Part shown: positions 54,196-64,000 of the stretch, one piece after another | How positions within the stretch are numbered: position 1 is the first letter of the stretch | Layout of the letters: every line of letters starts with the position of its first letter | Program-made: the position numbers and the translations under genes | Notes under the pieces: generated by a model | Told to the model about the DNA's origin: nothing | Databases searched by the model: none | Seen by the model: only the letters and a program-made list of their open reading frames with translations | DNA from: Lithodes maja | Lineage: Eukaryota; Arthropoda; Malacostraca; Decapoda; Lithodidae | NCBI GenBank assembly: GCA_037953745.1 | Contig: JBAKBP010001604.1 | Location: forward strand, 62,001 to 126,000 | DNA length: 64,000 nt | Reading direction: 5' to 3'

Positions 54196-57100
54196 AAAGG
54201 GGCACTTTGCAAGAGTCTGTCCTAGCAAACCACCTACAGCAGCTGTGTCTTTGGCCTGCAACATTGGTGTGTCTCTGAAGTCTTCTGAGTTTGCCCGGGG
54301 CAGTTCGTCAGAGGCTGAGGCACAGCCAGTGCAGAAGCACCTGGGAGGCTCGAACCCTGCTCAGGATGTTTTTTGCGACCATAGAGGACGGGGTTGCGTG
54401 ATGTGGGCGGGGCGCAAGCATGGAGTAGAGGTCTTGCGTGATACAGGTGCTTCCCAGACTTTGATGAAAAACTTGACTGGCTACCCTATAAATGCGGCTC
54501 GGGTGGTGGTGGTGCAGGGTATTAATGCAACTCGGTCATACCCGCTGGTGCGGTTGGAGTTGGAGGTGGATGGTGTGGCACGTGAATTGGATGTTGGGAT
54601 TGTGGAGAAACTGCCAGTGGAGGGCGTCGACCTTCTTCTCGGCAACGACTTTGCAATGCCCGCTTCTGAGGTTCTACCCTTAGTCGTTGCCGAGAGGCCG
54701 GCCGACGTGAGTAGGGAAGAGCGAGAGTGGGTCGAGCGGTGCCAGGCACAACCCATGGCGTGTGCTGTCACCCGAGCTCGGGCAGCTAAAGTGTCACAGC
54801 CTAGTCCTCCGTCTTCAGACCAGCAGAGGAACGATCAACAGGAGGAGGCTAAAGCTGGAGTTGGTTTTAAGAGTTTTGACTCGGCGGCTCTCCTGGGTGA
54901 TTCAGTATTAGCACCATTACTTAGTTCTGGAGTAGCCCCTGGGCCTGTCATCGAGAGTGACGAGGCTGGGCATGACGAGTCTCCACGACAGCAACGTTAT
55001 GAACATCGAGAGAGACAGAGGGAGCAGCCCAGTATCGGGGAGGGTCATGCATTGCTCCGGGAGCAGTTAGATCGCTTGGCACCCTCAGATATACGTCGGT
55101 TGCAGCTGGAGGACCCTGAGCTCCAAACGTGTGCTAATGGAGCTGTGGAGCTCGACGAGGACGGTGATGCACAGCCGGGAGATTTTTTTTATTTAGATGG
55201 CATCCTCTATCGGCGTTTTCAAGACCCTAACCGTAGCTGGAAAAAGGGGTCCGGAGTAGTGGACCAGTTGGTGGTGCCGCGGGAGTGCAGGGATAGCCTA
55301 CTGAGTTTGGCGCATGACACACCGCTGGCAGGACATTTGGGGGTAAGAAAAACGGTGGCGGCTTTGGGGAAGTTGTTTTGGTGGCCGGGGATGAAGTCTC
55401 ATGTGCAGTCATGGATAAACTCATGTGATATTTGTCAACGGGTCGGGAAACCAAACCAAGTTATTCCTAAAGCTCCGTTGCACCCTATTCCGGTAATTGG
55501 GCCACCTTTTAGTAAGATTGTTGTTGACATGGTTGGTCCACTCCCTCCCACAAAGGCTGGTAATAAATTTTTGTTAACCATCATGGATGTTGCCACTAGA
55601 TACCCCGATGCATACCCCATGAAAAACGGCATGGCTAAGACGGTAGTCAGTAACTTGTTGTGGTACTTTTCAAGGTATGGGTACCCGGAGGAGATTCAGT
55701 CTGACCAGGGGTCCAATTTCACCTCCAATCTCTTTAAGCAAACAATGCAACAGCATGGGATACGGGCGGTGGTATCGTCAGCGTATCACCCTGAGAGCCA
55801 AGGGGTGCTTGAGCGGTGGCATGCCACCCTTAAAAGCATGCTCAGGTGTTATTGTGCTGACAACGGAAGAGATTGGGATCTTGGATTGCCGTATGTACTG
55901 TTTGCTGCTCGGGAAGTGCCTGGTGAGAGCCTGGGATTTAGTCCAAACGAGCTGATCTTTGGACACCGCGTCAGGGGCCCCCTTAATATGCTGCGGGAAA
56001 TTTGGGAAGGAACTGTGCAGCCTTGTTCCTTGTTAAAGTATGTGTTTGAAAGCCGTGAGCGCATGCTTAAGAGTCTGGAGATGGCAGGTCGGAATTTAAC
56101 AGGATCACAAGCTTTAATGAAGGACAGGTATGATCGCAAAGTGAAGCTCCGGAAGTTCATTGTAGGACAAGAGGTATTAATTTTGTTGCCTTTGGTTGGT
56201 AACCCCTTGTCTGCGAAGTATACTGGACCCTATAAAATTGTGGAGAAAATTTCGGACCTAGATTACCTTGTTGCCACTCCAGACCGGAGGAAAAAGAACC
56301 AGTTATGTCACGTGAACCTGATAAAAGAGTATGTGAGGCGCCCCTCTGAGCCTCTCACTGTCCCTGTGTTGGCTTGTTGCGGCCGTGGTGGAGAAGGAGA
56401 GGGGGACAGTCAAGCTTCAGAGGAGGATAGCTGGGATCACCATGTTTCAGCGGATCAGTGGGCGGGGAACTCGAGCCTAAGGGCTGACGAGGCTATAGCT
56501 CATTTGCCTGAGCCGCAGTTTGAAGCTATCCGTCAGTTGCTCGGTTCATACCCCACTGTATTTGCTGAACACCCAGGCCTCACTACTCAGGCTATGCATG
56601 ATGTTGACGTGGGGGACCATCTACCCTTTAAGTCAATCCCGTACCGTGTGCCCCCCATAAAACTACCCGCTCTGAGGGATGAGTTGGAGTATATGCTCGG
56701 TAGAGGGTTGATAGAGAAAGGCACCGTTAAATGGACTTCCCCCGTAACACTGCAGCCTAAGCCAGATGGCAAGGTACGCTTCTGTATTGATTTCCGTAGG
56801 CTAAACGGTTTGACTCCAACTAACCCATATCCTCTTCCTCGGGTTGATGATAGTGTTGATAAAATTGGTAATGCTCGGTTTTTGTCTAAAGTAGATTTAG
56901 TAAAAGGTTACTGGCAAGTACCTTTGTCCGAGCGTGCTAAAGAGGTATGTGGTTTTGTGGTGGACGGGAGTACTTACCGGTGTAATGTTATGCCCTACGG
57001 ACTTAAGAATGCACCAGCAACGTTTCAGAACCTGATGAATGAAATTGTCAAGGACATTCCAAATTGCACCGTATACTTGGACGATGTAATCATTTATGAT

Positions 57101-57889
57101 GACGACTTTGAGAGCCATTGTGAGCACCTGGAGACCTTGTTCCGGAAACTTAGTGAAGCAGGTCTGGTAGTAAATTTGGCAAAGTGTGACTTCGTAAAAG
57201 CCACTGTGCAGTACCTTGGGTTTGTAGTGGGAAGGGGACAGGTGTGCCCTCCTCAGAACAAGGTACAGGCTATCAATAAATTTCCGCACCCAACCACCAA
57301 GAAGCAGATTATGAGATTCTTGGGTATGATAGGATACTACAGACGCTTTATAAAAGGTTACTCCACGGTGTTGGCACCTCTCACAGATTTGTTATCTAAA
57401 GACAAAAAGTTTTTGTGGGCGCCTGAGTGTGAAAAGGCTTTTAATTTGGTGAAGCATTTGCTGTGTACTCACCCGATACTCAGGGCCCCAGACTTTAACA
57501 GGCCTTTTCAGCTGGCAACAGATGCTAGTGGTGTAGGGGCTGGTGCCGTCTTGCTACAGACAGACAATGAAGGTGTGGAACACCCAGTAAGTTTCTTTTC
57601 TAAGAAGTTCAATGCTGCACAAAAGAACTATTCTACAATAGAAAAGGAATTACTGGCGATTGTGCTGTCGCTCAGGCACTTCGAGGTGTATGTTCCAGCC
57701 TATGGCCCAGTCGTGGTTATCTACACTGATCATCACCCTTTGAGATTCCTAAATCAATTTCACAATCGCAATATGAGACTGACCAGGTGGTCTTTGATGT
57801 TGCAGGAGTATAACCTGGACATCCGTCATATTGCGGGATGTGACAATGTGATCGCGTATTGTTTATCGAGGGTAGATGATCAGTCGTAG
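54155..57889 (+). CDS. pol: Element C pol (knuckle, protease, integrase, RT, RNase H)
   Basis: Open frame joined to gag in the +1 frame near 54150-54158. Order: CCHC knuckle CYQCHKKGHFARVC (54179-54220); protease DTGA (54440-54451); integrase HHCC starting at His 55313; DD35E residues Asp 55526, Asp 55703, Glu 55811; GPY/F-type tail (TGPYKIV); RT with YLDD (57074-57085); RNase H starting at Asp 57521. Its last motif reads VIAYCLSR, Tyr (57857-57859) replacing the Asp kept in A and B, which should weaken RNase H. All other catalytic residues are present. The frame offset is either a one-base insertion in CAAAGGG or a site of translational frameshifting; the fused frame in A favours an insertion. 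Confidence 0.92.
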   Translation, partial: GKPKGELECYQCHKKGHFARVCPSKPPTAAVSLACNIGVSLKSSEFARGSSSEAEAQPVQKHLGGSNPAQDVFCDHRGRGCVMWAGRKHGVEVLRDTGASQTLMKNLTGYPINAARVVVVQGINATRSYPLVRLELEVDGVARELDVGIVEKLPVEGVDLLLGNDFAMPASEVLPLVVAERPADVSREEREWVERCQAQPMACAVTRARAAKVSQPSPPSSDQQRNDQQEEAKAGVGFKSFDSAALLGDSVLAPLLSSGVAPGPVIESDEAGHDESPRQQRYEHRERQREQPSIGEGHALLREQLDRLAPSDIRRLQLEDPELQTCANGAVELDEDGDAQPGDFFYLDGILYRRFQDPNRSWKKGSGVVDQLVVPRECRDSLLSLAHDTPLAGHLGVRKTVAALGKLFWWPGMKSHVQSWINSCDICQRVGKPNQVIPKAPLHPIPVIGPPFSKIVVDMVGPLPPTKAGNKFLLTIMDVATRYPDAYPMKNGMAKTVVSNLLWYFSRYGYPEEIQSDQGSNFTSNLFKQTMQQHGIRAVVSSAYHPESQGVLERWHATLKSMLRCYCADNGRDWDLGLPYVLFAAREVPGESLGFSPNELIFGHRVRGPLNMLREIWEGTVQPCSLLKYVFESRERMLKSLEMAGRNLTGSQALMKDRYDRKVKLRKFIVGQEVLILLPLVGNPLSAKYTGPYKIVEKISDLDYLVATPDRRKKNQLCHVNLIKEYVRRPSEPLTVPVLACCGRGGEGEGDSQASEEDSWDHHVSADQWAGNSSLRADEAIAHLPEPQFEAIRQLLGSYPTVFAEHPGLTTQAMHDVDVGDHLPFKSIPYRVPPIKLPALRDELEYMLGRGLIEKGTVKWTSPVTLQPKPDGKVRFCIDFRRLNGLTPTNPYPLPRVDDSVDKIGNARFLSKVDLVKGYWQVPLSERAKEVCGFVVDGSTYRCNVMPYGLKNAPATFQNLMNEIVKDIPNCTVYLDDVIIYDDDFESHCEHLETLFRKLSEAGLVVNLAKCDFVKATVQYLGFVVGRGQVCPPQNKVQAINKFPHPTTKKQIMRFLGMIGYYRRFIKGYSTVLAPLTDLLSKDKKFLWAPECEKAFNLVKHLLCTHPILRAPDFNRPFQLATDASGVGAGAVLLQTDNEGVEHPVSFFSKKFNAAQKNYSTIEKELLAIVLSLRHFEVYVPAYGPVVVIYTDHHPLRFLNQFHNRNMRLTRWSLMLQEYNLDIRHIAGCDNVIAYCLSRVDDQS

Positions 57890-58401
57890 GCTATCACAGG
57901 TGTATGATCCCGGAGAGATTGACACACGGGTAGCCTCCTGCTTTAGTTTGAGTAGTATTTTGCGCTTGGTGCTTGTTGGCTCGCGGTTGTAGCCCAGCGT
58001 ATTGGGTCGTAAAGCAGGAGTTGAGCGTTTGGTATAGAAGAAAAAATAGGCTGCCCTTATAGTGCAGCCGGAAAAAACATATTAAAATATAAAAATCATA
58101 AAAAAAAACTCTTTCTTTTAATATAGATAATTGTATAAGTTTGTCATAGCCTATAGAGTTTGAGTAGTCCACGAACAATCAAACGGCTGAGCTGCTGTAA
58201 GCTCGCTCTGGGAGCATGATATTATGTCTTTTGCTATTGTTGGGAGGAGTTATGAAATGTGAATTTTTTTTTATAAGATGTGTTTTAGTGATAAACTCAG
58301 CGTTGTTTTAGTGCCATGCGGTCGCTGGGTGTGAGGGGTTTGATGAGGTTCTGCGTGTCAGATTTTAGCTCAGGGTTGAGCAAGTAAAATCTTGGGGGAG
58401 G
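57890..58401 (+). other. Element C 3' non-coding region and polypurine tract
   Basis: Includes CTGCCCTTATAGTGCAGCCG and AAAAACTCTTTCTTT, shared with D and E. The polypurine tract GGGGGAGG (58394-58401) abuts the 3' LTR. Confidence 0.7.
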
Positions 58402-60253
58402 TGTGACGCATGCCGAGTATGAGCATGCTGTACAGAACGCTCAGTCAGACCCCACTCTCGCTAGGATCGTCAGGGCAGGAACTTTGGCTGTAGTCCGTGT
58501 AGAGTTTCCTAACTCAGTTTACGTGAGCCGTTGTACTATAAGTATTATAATTATGTATTTTGTTTTCTTCTAAGTCAACGAGTTCTATTTCATATCATTA
58601 GATATAAGTATTGTGTGTGGGACTTATATATAATGAGGAGAAGAGAGAGAGTTATGTAACGACGGCCAGTGAGCGCGCCACGAGGTAGGTAGGCCTCCCT
58701 CCCTCCTCCCTCCTCCCTCCTCAAGCGCGTGGGAAATCCTTTGTCGATCCCAGATTGAGAGAGAATATGACGTAATGATTGTCAGTGGGCGGTCCTTAGT
58801 AGTTTGCGATATGCCGCTAGAGGGCCGAGTATAAAAAGGAGAGGTCCTCGCCACAATTCTTTAGAACTCATCAGGCAGAGCGACTTCTCATATCCCTTGC
58901 AACTATCCATATTCTTCCGACTGATGTGAACTTTCTCTACTCTCTGAACAGCCTATCTTCTTCCCTTCTCGACCCTTTATAACCTCAATGACCCCTTTGG
59001 TGCAGATTTAGTCAGCCAAAGTATTATCGCTTGAGTTCTCACGAGATATATGCCTGTTAGATAGCCTATTTTGGAAGGGATAACTAGAATAGGATTGATT
59101 GATGTTTGTTGCACTCGTATATGCATTTCCCTGTGTACGATTATCCATGTTCCTGTTTTCTGCTGGTTTAGGTAATGCTAGACTGGGATAAGGTTTCGGG
59201 AGTTGTGATTTCCTATGAGTACTAGGTTTTGGTTGAACCGGTACAATTGCAACGGAGACGTGGGAAGCCTAGGTGGTCTTTCTGACTGTGTACCTTGAGA
59301 GTTTAGCACTGTGTTGCGAGTGAGGGCTTTTGCCTCTGCCACCCAACACTGTGCTATCTCGTTTGCTTGACTTTGAGAGGATCGCCAGGAGAGAACCAGA
59401 TACTAGTGATCTGGATCTCTCAAGAGAGCATCCCGTCAATTAACGTAATTTGGCCGCACAGTCTTAAGGACCTCGCTAGGCTACGAGCCGCTTGCTCAGC
59501 CATTGTTTCCTAACCTTAGATATCCCAGCTAGACTTTGCTCGACCAGCAGATACAGCATAGTATTGAAGCTTCTCCTTATGTATGTTATTGTTTATGCAC
59601 TATTGATTTCATGTGTGGCACGCTTAGCTACTTTAGAGATTAGTGGCCCACGAGCACAATCCTAGTAGGCTATTGTCAGTGCATTGTCGGAGTACTTCTT
59701 CTTAATGTTTGCCATTTACTATTGTCTATTCTTATAATTCTTCTTATGTCAATTTAAAGCCTTTAATATTAGTTAATTGCCAGTGTGTTACTTATTGAAT
59801 TGCTGTTCAAAATCCGATACTTACTTCTTACGAGTATTCGAGAAGCATCTAACTTTATCAGAAGATTCCTTGCTTGATGCTCGAGGACTATTGTTTAACG
59901 TAACGTAATAGTGCCGATCCGAAGTAGAGGGTGGAGGACTTCTTAAGTTCTTAGTCAAGGGTGGATTACTTCGGCTTCGGCCAACACTATTCTTTAGTGT
60001 TGTAGTACTTTCTTCTTTGTTTGATTGTTGACCAGACTAGATAACTCCCGTCTTGTTATTAGTCTGTTGTGTGAAACGCTAGTACCGAGTTCTTGTATAC
60101 CCCGTTATAGCAGATAGAACTCTGGAGGGTAGTGGCGTTTTTTGTTCGGCTGGCAGTACTCTGGGGTTGGGATCGTGTGTTTCCGTTGTGGCAGCGAGCC
60201 ATACTCGAGTCCTGTGTAAGAGCCCTAGTGTACCCGAGTGCCCGGTCGTAACA
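58402..60253 (+). repeat. Element C 3' LTR
   Basis: 1852 bp. One CTCCCTC-type unit fewer than the 5' LTR. Confidence 0.93.
59389..59421 (+). other. Conserved LTR stem-loop (family C/E form)
   Basis: Identical to 51649-51681. Confidence 0.78.
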
Positions 60254-61253
60254 GGGTCGACCCATGGCTGCTAAGGGTGATGGTCAGAATCAGGACATTG
60301 AGCAGATTATTGAGGTTGGCTGTGGAATGGATGCGCCCAGTCGTCGAATAGCCTCCCAATGCTGCTCTAGTCGAATGCAACAGCCCTACCAGACCGACTG
60401 TATCTGGCCATGTCGCTGAAGGCGGTGATGCTGCGCAGGCAGATGTAGTTGCAAGGAATGCGGGGGTGCACATGTACGGTATCGGCGGGGGAGCATTAGC
60501 AATTATGAACTGTGGGAGTGACTGCACAGGTGGTACAGATTGTCCCTCTCATGATCTGGCTGTTCTAGGGACAAAGGTGGAGAAGGAGGGAGACTATAGT
60601 GTAGAAACTGTGGTCTCGGCTGGGTTGTGGGAGGGCAATGAGCATGTTGTTCTTCGAGATAAGTTGCAACCTCTTGTTCCTAAGCGCCAAGAGAAGTTGT
60701 TTACTAGGCTGTGGCAGTACGTCCGCACGTTTGTTGATTCTCCAGGCCTGATGTACAGGGTAGAACCCGACATGGAGGCTGGAGACAGTGCAAGGTTCAA
60801 ATTGGCTCCCTACCGTATAAATCCTGCTCGACAGCCTGTTGTGAAAGCAGAGCTGGACTACCTGTTGGAAAAGGGTCTGAGGGATAAGGGATATCGTGAG
60901 TGGTCGTTGCCAGTAACTTTGCAACCTGAGATAAGTGGCAAGATCCGTGTGTATGTTGATTGCAAGAGTGTTGGTGCAGCATCCCTGACAGACGCCTATA
61001 CCTTACCTAGAGTTGACAACACCATAGACCGCATCGGGGCTGCCTCGTTAATCACTAAGGTAGAAATAGTGAAAGGTTATTGGCAGGTCCCGTTGCCGGA
61101 GAGAGCGAAGAGAAGTGCCAGTCTTGTGATGAACTGGGCAGTTTATCAGTGTCAGGTGTTGTTTTGCTGCCGGAACACAAGTTGGATGTGTGGCATGTTA
61201 AGGGCACTGATAATGTTCTGGCTGATTGTTTGTCACGAGAGGGCATGTCTTAA
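60254..61253 (+). pseudogene. D2 chimeric 3' ORF, continuation after element C
   Basis: Resumes with GGGT and the CGACCCATGG found in D1. It holds the domain-less segment (starting RPMAAKG), then the RT N-terminal part through VKGYWQVPLPERAKR. The two Trp codons that are stops in D1 are intact here (near 60712 and 60901). As in D1 there is no YLDD palm; the RNase H end piece is in a different frame. The early part (60254-60465) is frame-broken, so the longest open stretch runs from about 60466. The last motif is followed at 61250 by MITE M4. Confidence 0.8.
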
Positions 61254-61561
61254 CTCCCCCAGACATATATGACGCGATCTCGTCATATGGAACTTATAAC
61301 CCAAAACTCATATGACGCGATCGCGTCATATGGACTTATCTCTATGCCTCTCCAATAAGTTTATGACGCAGTTTTGCGTCATATGAGCTCAGTAAGTCCG
61401 ATAAGTTAGCATACGATAAAACCGTTGGTGGCAACCTCAGCCTCCTCCGATAATTCTAACGGCCGCAGTGTTGTTGTGAGTGTAGTGCGAGGCAGTGGCA
61501 ATGATCCTGGGGCTCCCGCCTCCTCGGACTTATTGGAACATAATATGTCTGAAGGAGTTAA
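61250..61561. mobile_element. MITE M4 (304 bp) with TTAA duplication in D2
   Basis: TTAA (61250-61253) and TTAA (61558-61561). D1 has the empty site CTTAAGGAGCACC at 36989-37001. Ends: CTCCCCCAGACATATATG, and at the right, read inward, CTCCTTCAGACATATTATG. The left half holds three palindromes, the best being CATATGACGCGA followed by its complement TCGCGTCATATG. Confidence 0.88.
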
Positions 61562-61982
61562 GGAGCACCCTCGCCGTTCAGTCAGTGTTTGTTTGAGAGT
61601 GGAGAAAAATTAGGCTTGCCCCTGTAGTGCAAAGCCGCCAAAAACACTATTAAAAATATAAAAACCTCACATAAAAACTCTTTCTTTTTGATAGTATATA
61701 AGTGCAGTATGTTACAGCAAGAATCTAAGACATCCTGTGTTTTTGTCTTAGTAGGCTAGGCATTTTGAAGCTTGCTCGTTGAGCGTAAGATTGTTAAGTG
61801 ATACTATTCTTTTGGGGAAGTGTTGTGTAGATTTGTTTTATATAATGAAGTGTTTTATGTTGTGATTGTGCCTTGTTTTCACAACTTGGGGGAGTAGATG
61901 GGTGAGGCGGGGTTTATGAGCATTCTGTCTGGTTAGATGTGGCGTTTACCTGAGGTTAAAACGTCCCACATCTTGGGCGGGG
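61562..61982 (+). other. D2 3' non-coding region and polypurine tract
   Basis: Closely matches 36996-37414 of D1, ending CATCTTGGGCGGGG. Confidence 0.7.
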
Positions 61983-62005
61983 TGTTCCGCTGGCCAGCTT
62001 GCCAG
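61983..62005 (+). repeat. D-family LTRc, first 23 bases (split by solo E LTR)
   Basis: TGTTCCGCTGG (one change from LTRb) to CCAG (62002-62005). Confidence 0.85.
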
Positions 62006-62308
62006 TGTGACGCCTGCAGCTTAGCAGAACGCCACGTGGGCTCAGCCACTCGCCTGGCCACTCGCTAACACTCGCCAGGGCAATGAATTTGGCTACAGTC
62101 TATCTACAATGTTATACTTTCTTTCTTGTGAATCGTCATGTCACAGGCAGTATAGAAGTGGTCTTTATTTTCGTCTGTGACAATGCATTATATTTTATAT
62201 CATCAGTTATAAGTTTAATGTAGAAGACTGAATGATACAGCTAGAGAGTGTGAGTGAATAATTGCAGGAGGCAGAGGGTTGTGCGCGCAGTGTTACGCGT
62301 TGTCTCGG

Positions 62309-62316
62309 TGACGTCA
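62309..62316 (+). promoter_or_regulatory. CRE palindrome TGACGTCA in solo E LTR
   Basis: Same LTR position as the other two copies. Confidence 0.4.
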
Positions 62317-62935
62317 TGCCACGGCCGGGCCCTCTGAGTGGCTGGCCGCTTTACCGCCCTCCTGCCGCAGCAGAAGGTAGTTCCCCCGCACTCCTTGCTG
62401 CCTTTGTGCCTTCCTCGCTCAGGGCTTGCTTGACCAGCATAACCTTCACATCTCCCTTGCCATCTGTCCCCGACTTCTACCTATAGAACACTTTCTCTCT
62501 CTCTCAACTTCTTACCTCTTATTCTTCTAATCTATTTAACATCATAACTCCCCTTTGGTTCTGCACGATTTCATATATCGGCCATCGTATTATATGCTGA
62601 AGCTCTCAGATATTTCATGTTTAGTTAGACATTTTGGAGGGGTTAACATTTTGTCTGTAGAGGTTCGACACACTCGCGGTGTCTCCCTACTTATTTCTTG
62701 GTTGTCTGCTGGGCTATTTAATGCTAAACTGGGGTGAGGCTATTTGTGTTGTGATTTCCGATGTGTACCAAGTTTTGTTGAACTTGTACAATCGCAACGG
62801 ATGCGTGGGAAGCCTAGGTTGTCTTTCTGACTGTGTGCCTTGTGAGTTTAGCACTGTGTTGCGAGTGAGGGCTTTTGCCTCTGCCACCCAACACTGTGCT
62901 AACTCGTTTTGCTTTGACTTGAAGAGGGTCGCCAG

Positions 62936-62968
62936 GAGAGAACCAGATACTAGCGATCTGGATCTCTC
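62936..62968 (+). other. Conserved LTR stem-loop (family C/E form)
   Basis: Arms GAGAGA/TCTCTC and CCAGAT/ATCTGG, loop ACTAGCG. Confidence 0.75.
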
Positions 62969-63790
62969 AAGAGAGCACCCCGTCATTTAACGTAATTTGG
63001 CCGTACAGTCTTAAGAACTTCGCTAGGCTACGAGCCGCTTGCTCAGCCCTAATTTCCTAGCCTACGACATCCCAGCTAGACTTTATTCGCCTAGCAGACA
63101 CCCGATTAGGATTATAAACTCTTATGTTATGTATGCAGCATTTTTATTCACGTTGATTGTAAGCCTTGGTTGTTGTTGAGGTGCACAACCTGAGCAGGCT
63201 TTTGCGTTGCCTGAGGAAGTACTTCTTTTGTTGTTGGAGATAATACTATTGCGCATTTATCGTTATTCCCATGCCAGTTAACACTGTATGTCCCTACACG
63301 TGTCATATCTTGTTCCTGCTTTATATAACTGTTCAAAATCCGATTCGATCATCTTAGCCGCATCAGACTTTCTTCAGAAGATTCCTGTTCGATGCTTTAG
63401 CCTTAGGACTTTCATTCACTTTCTTTAATATAGGAGTGACAGTTTATTATTGGTTAGAGTAACTTTAATTATACCTTCTTCTTGTTTGCATTAAATCATT
63501 CCAGTGATTTAATTAAGCTCTCTATCTTTTTCCTTGTATACATTATTAACGTAATTGTAAGTTGTTGTGATCAGGCTGTATCAGAGATCATCAGCCTGTA
63601 GTAGTAGTGCATTTATACCGAGGAGTTAGAGGATACCCCGCTATCGCAGATTTAACTCTGGAGGGTATAGGTGTTTTTGTGCACCGGCATTATAAGTTCG
63701 AGGGTTGGATCTAGTGTTACTGTTGCGGCTGTGTGCCTTTCTAGTCCAATGATTAAGAGCCCTTGTTTTATACAAGTCCCGGTCTTAACA

Positions 63791-64000
63791 CCAGAATGTG
63801 CTCGTACTCGCTAGCGCCCGCCAGGGCAGTGGAATGGGCTCTAATAATCGTAGAACGATGTTCTTTCTTTCCTAGTATTCATGTAGTCACAGCCAGATCA
63901 GTGGTGGTCTTTGTTCTTGTCTGTGACACATGGAAGTATTTTATATCAGTAATAGAGTATAAGATATGCAGTGTGAAGTTAAGGAGAAAGAGCGAGGTAG
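63791..64000 (+). repeat. D-family LTRc, continuation to window end
   Basis: CCAG then AATGTGCTCGTACTCGC as in LTRb. It runs off the window, so it cannot be seen whether a third D body follows. Confidence 0.85.

Larger units (their letters stand above)
50655..60253 (+). mobile_element. Element C: near-intact, very young Gmr1-like LTR retrotransposon
   Basis: A 9599-bp element. 5' LTR 1859 bp and 3' LTR 1852 bp differ by one 7-bp unit in a CTCCCTC repeat and about four substitutions. Target duplication is GGGT (50651-50654 and 60254-60257), confirmed by the uninterrupted site in D1 near 35990. Domain order is the same as A. Defects seen: gag and pol are in different frames, and the last conserved Asp of RNase H is Tyr. 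Confidence 0.93.
62006..63790 (+). mobile_element. Solo LTR of family E inside D LTRc
   Basis: 1785 bp from TGTGACGCC to CTTAACA, with CCAG on both sides (62002-62005, 63791-63794). It sits at exactly the same D LTR position as element E. No E internal sequence and neither M3 nor the SINE is present. Internal loss by LTR-LTR recombination is the simple explanation. Confidence 0.88.
31247..64000 (+). mobile_element. Tandem D-family array (LTR-internal-LTR-internal-LTR) with nested insertions
   Basis: Three D LTRs alternate with two D internal regions: LTRa 31247-33046, internal 1 33047-37414, LTRb 37415-37437 plus 45966-47717, internal 2 47718-50654 plus 60254-61982, LTRc 61983-62005 plus 63791 to beyond the window. 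LTRb and LTRc are both split by family E sequence at the identical site (CCAG); LTRa is not. Internal 2 is further split by element C. This is the expected product of unequal exchange between the LTRs of an element whose right LTR already carried E. Confidence 0.8.

Overview
This window is eukaryotic DNA made almost entirely of transposable elements. I recognise no host gene, rRNA or functional tRNA. Large LTR retrotransposons, TTAA-flanked MITEs, tRNA-derived SINEs, a Penelope-like element and many CT/GA/TA/CAA microsatellites suggest a large, repeat-rich invertebrate genome. A decapod crustacean is my best guess, at low confidence.

Layout. 1-1579: LTR fragment (solo or 3' LTR) inserted in a MITE. 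1580-7663: MITEs nested in one another, two tRNA-type repeats, the tail of a non-LTR retrotransposon, a CAA-rich minisatellite and non-coding DNA. 7664-16879 (minus): element A, a young LTR retrotransposon with one open gag-pol ORF. 16880-18192: 3' part of a Penelope-like element. 18193-27494 (minus): element B, a sister of A with two frameshifts. 27495-31246: non-coding DNA with a long MITE. 31247-64000 (plus): a tandem array of decayed family D elements in LTR-internal-LTR-internal-LTR order. It is interrupted by a family E element inside the middle D LTR (37438-45965), a young family C element inside the second D body (50655-60253), and a solo E LTR at the matching place in the right D LTR (62006-63790).

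Families A, B and C are Ty3/gypsy-type elements with an unusual gene order: gag, protease, integrase, then reverse transcriptase and RNase H. This is the order of the Gmr1-like lineage, and the gag carries a SCAN-like region as expected for that lineage. LTRs are very long (about 1.8 kb) and target duplications are 4 bp (ATAT, ATAT, GGGT, CCAG). D and E keep related gag and protease regions but have no integrase core, no RT active site and no RNase H core. They carry instead a shared ORF of unknown function plus a piece of a different Ty3-type RT, so they look like chimeric non-autonomous elements.

The observation I rate highest is a stem-loop in the middle of every LTR of all these families. 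The flanking GCCAG and loop pattern are kept while the stem sequence differs between families with compensatory changes on both arms. Other notable points are the shared E insertion that records how the D array formed, several TTAA-flanked MITE insertions with empty sites visible in this window, an in-frame triplication in E, and a hammerhead-ribozyme-like motif after the Penelope-like ORF.
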